From Planctomycetales bacterium (lineage in GTDB: Bacteria; Planctomycetota; Planctomycetia; Isosphaerales; Isosphaeraceae), in assembly GCA_027449865.1 (NCBI GenBank), contig DAIDKV010000052.1, forward strand, positions 16,280 through 80,279: a stretch of DNA of 64,000 nt, written 5' to 3'. The notes under the pieces are model-generated. The model did no database searches. It was not told the origin of the DNA and saw only the letters and a list, made by a program, of their open reading frames with translations. A program made the translations under genes and the position numbers. The stretch's first letter is position 1; every line of letters starts with the position of its first letter. Shown one piece after another: positions 16,468-24,997 of this stretch.

Positions 16468-18282
16468 ATGTTCCTCAAGGCATTTTTGGAAATCGAGCCG
16501 ACGATGGCATGGACTTCCCGCTCGGCGCCGAGAACGCTGGTGGAATTGCTCCGCGGGCTGGCCGAAGATCGTCCTGATGCCCTCGCGTTCGCCGAGCTCG
16601 ACGACGCCGGGCAGGTCCGCCGGCAGCTTACGTATGCCGAGCTCGACCGGCTTGCCCGTCGACTCGCGGGCCGGCTTCGGGGGTCGGCCGAGCTGGGAGC
16701 GCGGGTGCTCCTGCTATTCCCGGCCGGGCTCGACGTGTTGGCCGCATTCTTCGGCTGCCTTTACGCCGGCGCCGTCGCGATCCCCGCCCCGCCGCCCGAG
16801 GCCAGCCGGCTGAAACGCACGCTCCCCCGACTCCGCGCGATCGCCGCCAACGCCGGCGCCTCGATCGCGATCGTCGGGCCCACCATCCGCCGGCTACTCG
16901 ACGGCACCCGCGACATCCCCGGCCTCGATTCGGTCCACTTCCTCTTCCTGGCGGACCTCGACGAGGGAGATGAGGACGCCTGGTTTGGGTCGGATGCCCA
17001 GCCCGAAGACCTGGCCTACCTGCAATACACCTCCGGATCGACGAACACGCCCCGGGGCGTCATGATCAGCCATCGAAACGTGATCCACCATTGTGAGTAC
17101 CTTCGTCGGTGCGGCGAGTATGACCCCCAGAGTGCCACCGTCACCTGGCTGCCGTACTTCCACGACTACGGCCTGATCGAGGGCTTGCTGGTTCCGCTCT
17201 CCAACGGAACGCCCGCCTATATGATGTCGCCTTTTGCGTTCCTCAAGCGCCCCTCGCAGTGGCTCGAAGCCATCACCCGGCTCCGCGCGACCCACACCCA
17301 GGCACCAAACTTCGCCTACGAACATTGCGTTCGACGAATCCGCCCCGATCAGCTCGACCGAATCGACCTGTCCTCGCTCCGATCAGCCGGCAACGGCGCC
17401 GAGCCGATCAATCCGAAGGTGCTGGAAGCGTTCCACCGAACGTTTGCCCCTCTCGGCCTGAAATGGAAGGCATGCTGCCCGGCCTACGGACTGGCCGAGG
17501 CGACGTTGATGGTCTCGTGCTCCTCGCCCTCGATCGAGCCGAAAATCGGCCGATTTCAGGCCGAGGCCCTGGCCGAGGGGCGGGTTGTCGAGGCCCCTCC
17601 GAACGCGGAAAACGTGCGCGAGGTCACAAGCTGCGGCCCGGTGGTCGGCCGGTTCGACGTCGCGATCGTCGACCCCGTGACGCGAGTCCGCCGCGGCCCC
17701 GACGAGATCGGCGAGATCTGGCTCCGCGACCCCAGCGTCGCCCTGGGCTACTGGCGTCATCACCGGGCGACCGACGAGACCTTCCGCGCCACGATCGAGG
17801 GAACCGGCGAGGGCCCCTATCTTCGCACCGGCGACCTGGGATTCCTCCGCAACGGCGAGCTTTATTTGACGGGCCGGATCAAGGACCTCATCATCGTCGC
17901 GGGAGCCAACCACGCGCCCCAGGACATCGAGTGGACGGTCGAACGGTGCGACCCCGACATCCGCCCCTCGGGCGTCGCGGCGTTCCCGATCTCGATCGAT
18001 GGCGAGGAACGCCTCGCCCTCGCCGCCGAGGTCGAGCGAGGCGCCCTTCCAACCCACGCCGACACCGCCCGTCTGCTCGAAGCCATCCGACACGCCGTCG
18101 CCGAGGAACACGAGGTCTCCATCCACGCCGCGGCCCTGCTGGCCCGTGGGAGCCTGCCGAAGACCGCCAGTGGCAAAATCCGCCGCCACGACTGCGCCCG
18201 TTTGCTCGATCCCCATTCTCCCGAAGTCCTCGCAAGCTGGGTCGCCGGCGTCACCCGCATTCAGAACATCCGCATGCCCTGA
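16468..18282 (+). CDS. Fatty acyl-AMP ligase (FAAL)
   Basis: A 604-residue member of the acyl-adenylating superfamily that activates a fatty acid as acyl-AMP and passes it to an acyl carrier protein instead of CoA. The P-loop YTSGSTNTPRGVMISH, WLPYFHDYGLIEGLL, the A5-type YGLAEATLMVS, YLRTGDLGF and the C-terminal lysine motif SLPKTASGKIRR are all visible. WLPYFHDYGL and the AGANHAPQDIEWTVE segment are typical of FAALs, not CoA ligases. ATG 16468 follows GAGGAG by eleven bases; ATG 16447 overlaps the P450 stop (ATGA) but has no ribosome site. Its natural partner is the ACP at 20463. An AT-rich gap separates it from the next gene. Confidence 0.92.
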   Translation: MFLKAFLEIEPTMAWTSRSAPRTLVELLRGLAEDRPDALAFAELDDAGQVRRQLTYAELDRLARRLAGRLRGSAELGARVLLLFPAGLDVLAAFFGCLYAGAVAIPAPPPEASRLKRTLPRLRAIAANAGASIAIVGPTIRRLLDGTRDIPGLDSVHFLFLADLDEGDEDAWFGSDAQPEDLAYLQYTSGSTNTPRGVMISHRNVIHHCEYLRRCGEYDPQSATVTWLPYFHDYGLIEGLLVPLSNGTPAYMMSPFAFLKRPSQWLEAITRLRATHTQAPNFAYEHCVRRIRPDQLDRIDLSSLRSAGNGAEPINPKVLEAFHRTFAPLGLKWKACCPAYGLAEATLMVSCSSPSIEPKIGRFQAEALAEGRVVEAPPNAENVREVTSCGPVVGRFDVAIVDPVTRVRRGPDEIGEIWLRDPSVALGYWRHHRATDETFRATIEGTGEGPYLRTGDLGFLRNGELYLTGRIKDLIIVAGANHAPQDIEWTVERCDPDIRPSGVAAFPISIDGEERLALAAEVERGALPTHADTARLLEAIRHAVAEEHEVSIHAAALLARGSLPKTASGKIRRHDCARLLDPHSPEVLASWVAGVTRIQNIRMP

Positions 18283-18364
18283 CCCCCCCCTTATCCCACT
18301 CGCGGCAATGTGTCCTTGAAACCGAAACCAATAGGTTTACGGAAAGACCTGGTTTGAGAGGCTC

Positions 18365-18475
18365 ATAAGCTAACTTCATTGATTCAGTTAATAGACTATT
18401 TATTAATGTAAAATATTTAAATTTTAAGTTTACAGTGATTATTATATTATTTGTTGTTATCTGAGTTAAAGGTTC
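18365..18475. promoter_or_regulatory. AT-rich intergenic island, probable promoter region
   Basis: In the 284-base gap between FAAL and the dehydrogenase, about 110 bases are overwhelmingly A/T (runs such as tattaatgtaaaatatttaa), in a genome near 68% GC. Such a stretch in front of a gene suits an internal promoter or a binding site for a nucleoid protein. No single -35/-10 pair stands out among many. Confidence 0.42.
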
Positions 18476-18566
18476 CCCCACAAGGACGGCACGGAATGGT
18501 ATCCGAAGGGCCATCGGCCCTCGGCATCAAACCAAACCTCAGCGCACCCAACGGAGGCATTCCCCC

Positions 18567-20390
18567 ATGAAACCGATTCACGCACCCGCGCCGGCGGCGG
18601 CCGAGGTAAGCCGGCGACGGGCGGACGAGTTGATCGACTGGCTAAGGGCCTACGCAGAAGCTCGGATCGACTCGCGGCTGTTCGACGAGCGACGATGTGT
18701 TCCGCCTTACGTGATCCTCGACCTGGGCAACCAGGGTTTGCTGGGGATGCAGATCCCCGAGGCATTCGGAGGGTTAGCGCTTCGCTTCGTCGACTTCTTC
18801 CGGGTTCTGGAGCAGCTATCGGCGATCGACCTGAGCCTGGCCTCGCTGATCTTCATCCACAACGCCAATGGAATCCGGCCGATCATGGGGTATGCGACCC
18901 TGTCGAAGCGGGCCGAGTTGCTCCCGATTCTGGCGAGTGGACGCGCGCTTTCGGCGTTCTGTCTGACGGAGCCCGTGGCGGGCTCGAACCTGCCGAACCT
19001 GGAAACGACGGCCACTCCCGACGGCCGGGGCGGCTGGCGAATCCGGGGGGCGAAGCGGTGGAATGCCTCGGGCTGGGCGGGGATCGTCAGCGTCTTCGCG
19101 CGAACGGTGGGCGAGGGAGAGCGGCTGGGACAGGTCTCCGGTTTCGTCGTTCGGCAGGGGATGCCGGGCCTTCGCGTCGGGCCGGAGAGCCTGACCATGG
19201 GCGTCCGGAGCATCATGCAAAACGGGCTCTTTTTTGAGGATGTCGAGGTCGGTCCCGAGCACCTGCTGGGCGAGGTCGGCAAGGGAATGGAGGTCGCCGA
19301 CGAGGCTCTCCTGATCGCCCGGCTCTGCATGGGCGCGATGAGCCTCGGCGGGATGAAGCGATGCGCCTCGATGATGGCCCGCTTCGCCGGCCGCCGATGG
19401 GTCTCGACCGGCCGGCTGATTGATAGCCCGATCGCCCGGGAATGGGTCGGCCGGGCGACGATCCGGATCGCGATGGTCGAGGCGCTCATGGCCCCGCTGG
19501 TCGAAACTCTCGACGCCGGCGACTATCCGGCCGAGGAAGCCTGCATGATCGCCAAGATCGTCGCCTCGGATGCTCTCTGGGAAACCTCGGATGATCTGGT
19601 CGAGATTCTCGGCGGACGGGGATACATGGAGAACAACCCGGCGGCGCAGATCCTCCGGGATTGCCGGATGCTCCGGATCGGAGAGGGGGCCAACGAGCTG
19701 ATGACCCTCTCGGTCGGTCGACGGGTGGATCACTCCTCCGCGCTGCACCGGCTTCTCTCGGATCGACTGGGCTCGCCCGAAATCTCGGCGGGTCTGCGCG
19801 AGGCGGCTCTCCGGGCGCGCGATCGCTGCCTCTCGGAGACCACGATGAAGGCGCTGGGAGACCGGTCGTCAGCGCTTTCGTGGGCTTATACGTTGGCCGG
19901 CCGGGTGGCGATCCAGGGCCTGGTGCTGGCCTCGGCGCGGGCGGCGGCGGCAACGGCGAAACGGACGTGGTCGGGGCCGATGGACCTCGTCGTGGCGATG
20001 GCCGAGCGGCAGTATGCGTCGGCCTTTGAGGAGGCGGTGATGGGCCCGGCCTCCGAGCGGCTGATCATGCCGGCGCGTGCGATCCTCGAGGCGGTCGCCG
20101 GCTATTCGGCGGCCATCGGCGACGTCGAGCAGGCTCCTCCAGGTATTGAGGAGGCGATCGACCCGCTGCTCCGCCGCGACCCGACCGGCGGCGGCTTCCC
20201 ATCGATGGGCCACCTGCCCGGAAATGTCGATCCGGCCGAGGTACCGCGCGATCCGATCGCGACCGCCGGCGCGGTTGTCGAGATCGAGTCACTCACGACC
20301 GAACAGCGAAAGCGGCTGGCCGACCGGCTCCTCCGTCGCCGGGAGGGTGTCGTCACCGGCAAGGGCCCCTCGGAAACCTCTCTCCATTGA
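18567..20390 (+). CDS. Acyl-CoA dehydrogenase acting in the FAAL cluster
   Basis: A 607-residue flavoprotein of the acyl-CoA dehydrogenase family. FAD and substrate motifs are present: FCLTEPVAGSNLPNLET, RIRGAKRWNASG, and the C-terminal VEILGGRGYMENNPAAQILRD. The catalytic base region reads RIGEGANELM, placing a Glu where most members have one. It has about 200 residues beyond the usual 380-400, an extra helical domain of the long-chain type. In lipopeptide clusters such enzymes introduce a 2,3-double bond into the acyl-ACP (family knowledge), and the ACP lies next downstream. ATG 18567 follows GGAGG. The substrate length is unknown. Confidence 0.9.
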   Translation: MKPIHAPAPAAAEVSRRRADELIDWLRAYAEARIDSRLFDERRCVPPYVILDLGNQGLLGMQIPEAFGGLALRFVDFFRVLEQLSAIDLSLASLIFIHNANGIRPIMGYATLSKRAELLPILASGRALSAFCLTEPVAGSNLPNLETTATPDGRGGWRIRGAKRWNASGWAGIVSVFARTVGEGERLGQVSGFVVRQGMPGLRVGPESLTMGVRSIMQNGLFFEDVEVGPEHLLGEVGKGMEVADEALLIARLCMGAMSLGGMKRCASMMARFAGRRWVSTGRLIDSPIAREWVGRATIRIAMVEALMAPLVETLDAGDYPAEEACMIAKIVASDALWETSDDLVEILGGRGYMENNPAAQILRDCRMLRIGEGANELMTLSVGRRVDHSSALHRLLSDRLGSPEISAGLREAALRARDRCLSETTMKALGDRSSALSWAYTLAGRVAIQGLVLASARAAAATAKRTWSGPMDLVVAMAERQYASAFEEAVMGPASERLIMPARAILEAVAGYSAAIGDVEQAPPGIEEAIDPLLRRDPTGGGFPSMGHLPGNVDPAEVPRDPIATAGAVVEIESLTTEQRKRLADRLLRRREGVVTGKGPSETSLH

Positions 20391-20462
20391 TCGAAACGCA
20401 TCGATCCGGCCATTCGGAATCGCATCGAGGATCGGGCCGGACAACTCTACAGGAGACGCATC

Positions 20463-20861
20463 ATGAGCATCGAAACACAACCGCAGGCGCCGACCCGCGA
20501 GGCGATCGAGACCTGGCTGATCGACTGGATCGCTCGCGAGATCGGCATGCCTCGGGCCGAGGTCGATACCGGAAAGTCGCTGCTGAACTACAGCCTGAGC
20601 TCCGTCACGGCGATGATGCTCGTCGGCGACCTGGAGGAGTGGCTCGGATTGACCCTCCCGCCAACCCTGGCCTGGGACTATCCCTCGATCGCCGAGATCG
20701 CCGGATTCCTCGTCGGCCAGCTTGCCGCCGGTGCCAGCGGCACGGTCTCCATCGACGGCGACGGATGGGTCGACGGCCTTTCCGACGCCGAGGTCGACGC
20801 CCTCCTCGGTCGGATGGGCGGGGCCGTTCCGATTCCAGGCGCGTCCGCTCCCATGGCATGA
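20463..20861 (+). CDS. Acyl carrier protein
   Basis: The 132-residue protein has a four-helix carrier domain (about residues 12-90): the motif around the phosphopantetheine site reads LLNYSLSSVTAMML, and DLEEWLGLTLPPTLAWDYP matches carrier proteins that work with FAALs. The attachment residue is Ser47. The Asp that usually precedes it is replaced by Ser46, which may reflect a special transferase or partner. A Gly/Asp-rich C-terminal tail of about 40 residues (GLSDAEVDALLGRM) could be a docking segment. AGGAGA precedes ATG 20463. It receives the acyl group from the FAAL and presents it to the dehydrogenase and the condensation domain. Confidence 0.9.
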   Translation: MSIETQPQAPTREAIETWLIDWIAREIGMPRAEVDTGKSLLNYSLSSVTAMMLVGDLEEWLGLTLPPTLAWDYPSIAEIAGFLVGQLAAGASGTVSIDGDGWVDGLSDAEVDALLGRMGGAVPIPGASAPMA

Positions 20862-20913
20862 CCGGCCCGGCAGGCCCGGCAGGATCGAGATGCCCTCTTT
20901 CGGAACTGATCAC

Positions 20914-20955
20914 GGATCCTCAACGCACAGGAATTTCCTGGGCCGTTGAGGATCC
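20914..20955. terminator. Perfect 12-bp inverted repeat between ACP and C-T-TE genes
   Basis: GGATCCTCAACG and its exact complement CGTTGAGGATCC flank an 18-base loop that itself contains CAGGAA/TTCCTG. The hairpin is very stable and starts about 50 bases after the ACP stop. No T-tract follows, so it may be an attenuator, an RNA-stability element or a two-fold protein-binding site instead of a simple terminator. Confidence 0.55.
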
Positions 20956-21034
20956 ATGAATTGCTCGAAAAATCAGGCAAAATTCCGGCCCTTCCGCACG
21001 CCGATCGATCCGCGCGTTTTCTCCCGGAGATCCC

Positions 21035-23539
21035 ATGAGTCGCACCATTATGACCCTTCCCGCGTTGTCGGCGCCGTTCGACCAGCGTCGTTCGGGCCTC
21101 GCCTGGATCTCGCCGACGGACGCTGGCCGCGCGGACGTCCGACCGCTTTCGACCGGCCAGGAGCGGCTCTGGCTGCTTTCCCGGCTGGACCTGGCGGGCT
21201 CGGTCTACAATATCGCCGTGGCTTACCGGCTCCGCGGCCCGCTTGATATCGATGCGCTGGAGGAGGCCGTCGTCGGCTCGGCGAGACGGCACGAAACCCT
21301 CCGCGCCGCGTTTCCGGAAGGAGGCGACGGACCGATCGCGGTGATCGCCGAGACGGTGCCGGAGTCGGCCTTCGAGGTCGTCGATGTCCGCGACTCCGAG
21401 GGGCAAGAAGGCAGGGCAATCGCCCGAGCCGAGAAAGTGGCGAGCGAGGCGGCCTCGCGCCCGTTTGAGGTGGCCCGCGGCCCGCTCTGGCGGGTGGTCC
21501 TCATCCGATGGGCCGACGAGGGGCATGACCTGGCAATCGTGATGCATCACCTGGTCTCCGACGCCTGGTCGTTCGCGGTTCTGGGCCGCGAGCTGGCTGA
21601 GGGTTATGCGTCGGCCCTCCAGGGACGCGCGCCGAGGTTCCCCGAGCAGCCGGTCACCTATTCCGAGGCGGGGCTCCGGCATCGCCGATGGCTAGCCTCT
21701 CCGGCCGCGGAGACCGCCCGGCGATACTGGCACGACCGGCTGGCCGTCTCGCCACCGCCGCCGCTGCGGCTGCCGGCCGATCGCCGGGCTCCGTCGGCCG
21801 TCGACCGCCGGGGCGCTTCCCGGCTCTGGACGATCCCCGCGCCGACGGCGTCGGCCGTCGCCGAGATCGCCCGGCGCGAGGGTGCGACGCCGTTCATGGT
21901 CCTGCTCGCCGCGTTCGCCGCGATGCTCCACCGCCAGTGCGGCCAGGATGATCTGGTGATCGTGACCCCAACCTCGGGACGGCATCGGTCCGGCACCCGA
22001 GACCTCATCGGCTACTTCAACAACCTGCTGCCGATCCGCCTGGACCTCTCGGGCGATCCGTCCTTCGCCACGCTCGTGGCCCAGGCCCGTCGCGAGGCGC
22101 TGGCGGCCTTTCGCCACCAGGATCTGCCGTTCCAGTCGATCAGCGAGGCACCCTCGCTGCGGTCGGTCCCGCTCGGCCGCTGTCTCTTCTCGCTCGACAT
22201 CGGATGGCCGCCGCCCCTGGAGCTCTTCGGTCTCGACTCCAAGCCCCGGGCGATCCGCAATCCAACCTCCGACTTCGACCTGTTCGTCTCGATCTGGGAG
22301 GAGGCTGGCGGTCTTCGCGGGGCGTTCGTCTACCGGACCGCCCTGTTCGACGACCCGACCATCACCGCGACAATCGGCGACTATCTCTTGGTGCTGGAGA
22401 CAATCGCCCACGATCCCAATCGCCCGCTATCGACGCTCCCAGTCGCCCCCAGGCCCGACCGATCCTCGCCAGCGCCGACACCCATCGTCGCCGGCCGTTC
22501 CACCGACCAGGCACCCGAGCGGCCGACCGAGGCTCGCGTCCTTCGCGAATGGGAAGAGGCGCTCGGAACCGGGCCGATCGGGCCCGAAGACGATCTTTTT
22601 GACCACGGTGCGACGTCGATGGTGGTCGCCCGGCTGGCCGTCCGGCTCCAACGAGTGTTTGGGGTCGAGCTGCCTCTCTCGGTGCTCTATCGCGAGCGCA
22701 CCGCCCGGAAAATCGCCAGGCGAATCCTCGGCCACCGAGAGGCACGCGCCTCGTCGCTGGCTCCGCTTCGGGCCGAGGGGTCGCGGCCTCCGTTATTCCT
22801 TTGCGAGGCGGTCGGGCTGTACCAGCCGCTGGCGCGCCGGCTGGGTCCCGATCAGCCGGTTTACGCGCTCTTCCGCGAGGTCCGGCGCGACTACCCGAGG
22901 GTGGAGGAACTGGCGGCCTCTTACATCGAGGAGGTACGATCCCTCTGGCCCGATGGTCCCTATCACCTCGGTGGTCTCTCGTTCGGCGGGGTCGTCGCGT
23001 TCGAGATGGCCCGGCAACTCGCGGCCGAGGGCCAGAATGTCGGCGTGCTCGCCCTCTTCGACTCGCCGACGCCCTGGGCCGCGACCCTTCGATCGCCGAT
23101 CGGCCGGCTCGCCGGTCATGCGGCCAACCTGTTCCGGTTCGGACCGAAATATCTCCGGCACAAGCTCGGGGTCCGGCTGACGAAACTCCGCCGGGCCCTC
23201 CGTGGGGACGAGATTTCCCCCTCGGTCGATCAGAATCCCGACGGACTCCGCGCAATCTTCGCCCGCGCAGCAAGCCAGTACGTTCCCGGTCCTTATCCGG
23301 GCGAGATCGACCTGTTCATCCTCGCGAATCGCCACGCGATGGGTGATTCGCTGTACGACCCGGCCGTTCAGGTGGTCGACCCAATGCTCGGCTGGGGACG
23401 CGTGGCCCCGGGCCGTGTCTCGGTCCACGAGGTCCCCGGCGATCATATCGGGCTGCTCCAGGAACCGCACGTCGGCCCGATGGCCGAAATCCTGCGCGCT
23501 CGCCTCGAATCGACCCGCCCCCACTCGCAATTTCCCTGA
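21035..23539 (+). CDS. Condensation-carrier-thioesterase NRPS protein without adenylation domain
   Basis: An 834-residue three-domain protein. The condensation domain (about residues 35-465) has the active motif MHHLVSDAWS (His171-His172, Asp176) and YFNNLLPIRLDL. The carrier domain (about 495-568) has FDHGATSMVVARL with Ser528. The thioesterase (about 585-830) has GGLSFGG (Ser649), LALFDSP and a C-terminal GDHIGLL for the catalytic His. No adenylation domain occurs between or near these, so no amino acid is visibly selected in cis. The C domain probably takes the acyl chain from the ACP; its acceptor may be a free amine or alcohol, or a unit loaded on Ser528 in trans. ATG 21035 follows GGAG. 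Confidence 0.92.
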   Translation: MSRTIMTLPALSAPFDQRRSGLAWISPTDAGRADVRPLSTGQERLWLLSRLDLAGSVYNIAVAYRLRGPLDIDALEEAVVGSARRHETLRAAFPEGGDGPIAVIAETVPESAFEVVDVRDSEGQEGRAIARAEKVASEAASRPFEVARGPLWRVVLIRWADEGHDLAIVMHHLVSDAWSFAVLGRELAEGYASALQGRAPRFPEQPVTYSEAGLRHRRWLASPAAETARRYWHDRLAVSPPPPLRLPADRRAPSAVDRRGASRLWTIPAPTASAVAEIARREGATPFMVLLAAFAAMLHRQCGQDDLVIVTPTSGRHRSGTRDLIGYFNNLLPIRLDLSGDPSFATLVAQARREALAAFRHQDLPFQSISEAPSLRSVPLGRCLFSLDIGWPPPLELFGLDSKPRAIRNPTSDFDLFVSIWEEAGGLRGAFVYRTALFDDPTITATIGDYLLVLETIAHDPNRPLSTLPVAPRPDRSSPAPTPIVAGRSTDQAPERPTEARVLREWEEALGTGPIGPEDDLFDHGATSMVVARLAVRLQRVFGVELPLSVLYRERTARKIARRILGHREARASSLAPLRAEGSRPPLFLCEAVGLYQPLARRLGPDQPVYALFREVRRDYPRVEELAASYIEEVRSLWPDGPYHLGGLSFGGVVAFEMARQLAAEGQNVGVLALFDSPTPWAATLRSPIGRLAGHAANLFRFGPKYLRHKLGVRLTKLRRALRGDEISPSVDQNPDGLRAIFARAASQYVPGPYPGEIDLFILANRHAMGDSLYDPAVQVVDPMLGWGRVAPGRVSVHEVPGDHIGLLQEPHVGPMAEILRARLESTRPHSQFP

Positions 23540-23814
23540 TTCTCTATTTAACGAAAGACACATTCCTTTTCCAGGAAAAACATGTGGGGCCTTGTCTCCT
23601 CTGTCCGCGTTCGGTACGAGCATCCGCACCTTTTGCGACCATGCCCCGATTATCGGGACATGGCGCGGTGAGGCCACGCCCTCGGAAAGTGCCGACCTGC
23701 TCGGGAAATTGCGAGCGATTGACGCTTTAAAAAAATCGTCTTGACAATGGCGTCCCGCCTTGGAAACACTTGGATCGCAAGTCGCTCATAGCCGATCGAA
23801 CGGGAGGATCTCCG

Positions 23815-24332
23815 ATGCCGTTTCTGTTCGGTGGATCTCGTCGCGGTTGGATCTCATGGACCGCCCTGTCCGCGGGCGGTACCTTGAGCGTGATCCTATC
23901 GTTGACCTTGCGATCCTTTTCCACCGATCGGCATTCCGCCCCCCCCTCTCCTCTTTTTCGTTAGAGCCAACAAAATCCACGCCGCCGGCCCTCCCACTGG
24001 CGATCGACCCTGGTTCGGCGGATTTGGGAATCCTAGGGCCCAGGCAACCCGCGAAAGTCGAATTCACGATCCGCAATCCGAGTTCGCGGCCGGTTGTGAT
24101 TGAGCGAATCGAAACAACCTGCCCCTGCATCCAGGCGGTTCCCGCCTCCTGTTCCCTCGGGGCCGATGAGTGCAGGCCCATGACGGTCAGTTTCGATCCA
24201 GCGCACGATCCCGATTTCCGGGGTTCCCTCTCGGTTGCGATCACGGGGATCGGGGACAATGATCGGACTCTCTTCCGCTTCCGTGTGATGCTCGAAGTCC
24301 GCGACGGGAATCCTCTTCAGGAGCATCCCTGA
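23815..24332 (+). pseudogene. DUF1573 exported protein, frameshifted at a C8 tract
   Basis: Reading starts at ATG 23815 (GGGAGG upstream) with a signal-anchor peptide, WTALSAGGTLSVILSLTL, and stops shortly after a run of eight C (23939-23946). In the adjacent frame the protein resumes: PLAIDPGSADLGILGPRQP, VEFTIRNPSSRPVVIERIET and TCPCIQAVP, a DUF1573 (ASPM-SPD-2-Hydin-like) beta-sandwich with the Cys-x-Cys motif. One more C would join the halves into one protein of about 172 residues. So it is a recent break, a phase-variable tract or a sequencing error. A second, intact DUF1573 gene lies 3 kb downstream in the same group. Confidence 0.7.
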
Positions 24333-24422
24333 CTTGCCGCCTTTCTCGGCGGTCGACAATGCAAGCAAGACTGAGGCAAAAAAGCGTTTCCACCCGATCC
24401 GCACTCACAAAGGAGTTTGACG

Positions 24423-24614
24423 ATGCAAGCTCGCGCGATCGACCTTTCCTGGCGCCACGTGACCTCATTCAGTTTGCTGATCCTCGCCGCTATCGTCCTG
24501 ATCGGCGGACACGCTTCCGGCAACCACCTGCTCACGATCCAGGAGAAGAGGAGCATCCTGGCGGCCGGGGGAAATCCTCCCGCTACATGTTATTACATCA
24601 ACAAATATTATTGA
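24423..24614 (+). CDS. Small exported protein, N-terminal part of a Cys-rich protein
   Basis: ATG 24423 has a perfect ribosome site, AAAGGAG. The 63 residues comprise a membrane/signal segment (VTSFSLLILAAIVLIGG), then LLTIQEKRSILAAGGNPPATC, and end at TGA 24612. Two Gly-Gly pairs occur, one in a leader-like context (RSILAAGG) such as C39 peptidases cut. Beyond the TGA the same frame continues open for 114 codons into a Cys-rich sequence. So this is either a complete small peptide, or the first part of a larger protein cut by a nonsense mutation or read through. Local GC content is clearly lower than in the flanks. Confidence 0.55.
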   Translation: MQARAIDLSWRHVTSFSLLILAAIVLIGGHASGNHLLTIQEKRSILAAGGNPPATCYYINKYY

Positions 24615-24620
24615 AATGCA

Positions 24621-24956
24621 TTGAGCGATGCGTCGACCGCGACGGCCTGCGGATCTTCGTCCTATCCCAATTGCAGTGGCGACTGTACAAATTCATGTTC
24701 AGCAATTGGTACAATGTCCTGGGGCTGCTGGGCCAGCGCCAGCGGAGCCTACAACGCTTGCCCGGCCTTCACCCAAACTCAGACAGGTATAACCTGTGGA
24801 TTTCAAACGACCGGCGCAACTTGCGCGGGAGTAAATCAGCAAGGCAATGGATTTGCTTGTGCTTGTATAAATGGAGAAATGGGAACAACATCTTGCGGTT
24901 CATATAATGTTCAGCCGACTCGATTACCCAGGGCCTGTCCGGCTCAGCCTCAATAA
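24621..24956 (+). CDS. Cys-rich domain in frame with the preceding small exported protein
   Basis: The frame continues without shift from the preceding ORF, after one TGA. A TTG at 24621 could start it, but there is no ribosome site and no signal peptide. The roughly 110 residues hold 12 Cys (NCSGDCTNSC, WGCW, ITCGF, ACAC, TTSCGS), with Gly, Ser, Thr and Asn, a pattern of a disulfide-bonded extracellular domain. Joined to the upstream part it would be an exported protein of about 177 residues with 13 Cys. No family was recognised. Its neighbours (DUF1573, C39 peptidase, pseudopilin) suggest an exported, processed substrate (inference). Confidence 0.45.
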   Translation: MSDASTATACGSSSYPNCSGDCTNSCSAIGTMSWGCWASASGAYNACPAFTQTQTGITCGFQTTGATCAGVNQQGNGFACACINGEMGTTSCGSYNVQPTRLPRACPAQPQ

Positions 24957-24997
24957 TAGATCTTGTAGGTCCCGGACGCGGTTGGGGAAGCGATAGT

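Noticed and set aside
24612..24660. SECIS element after the in-frame TGA
   Set aside because: A 5-bp stem at the right distance exists, but no convincing SECIS loop, and the presence of selenocysteine genes is unknown; kept only as an option in a finding.
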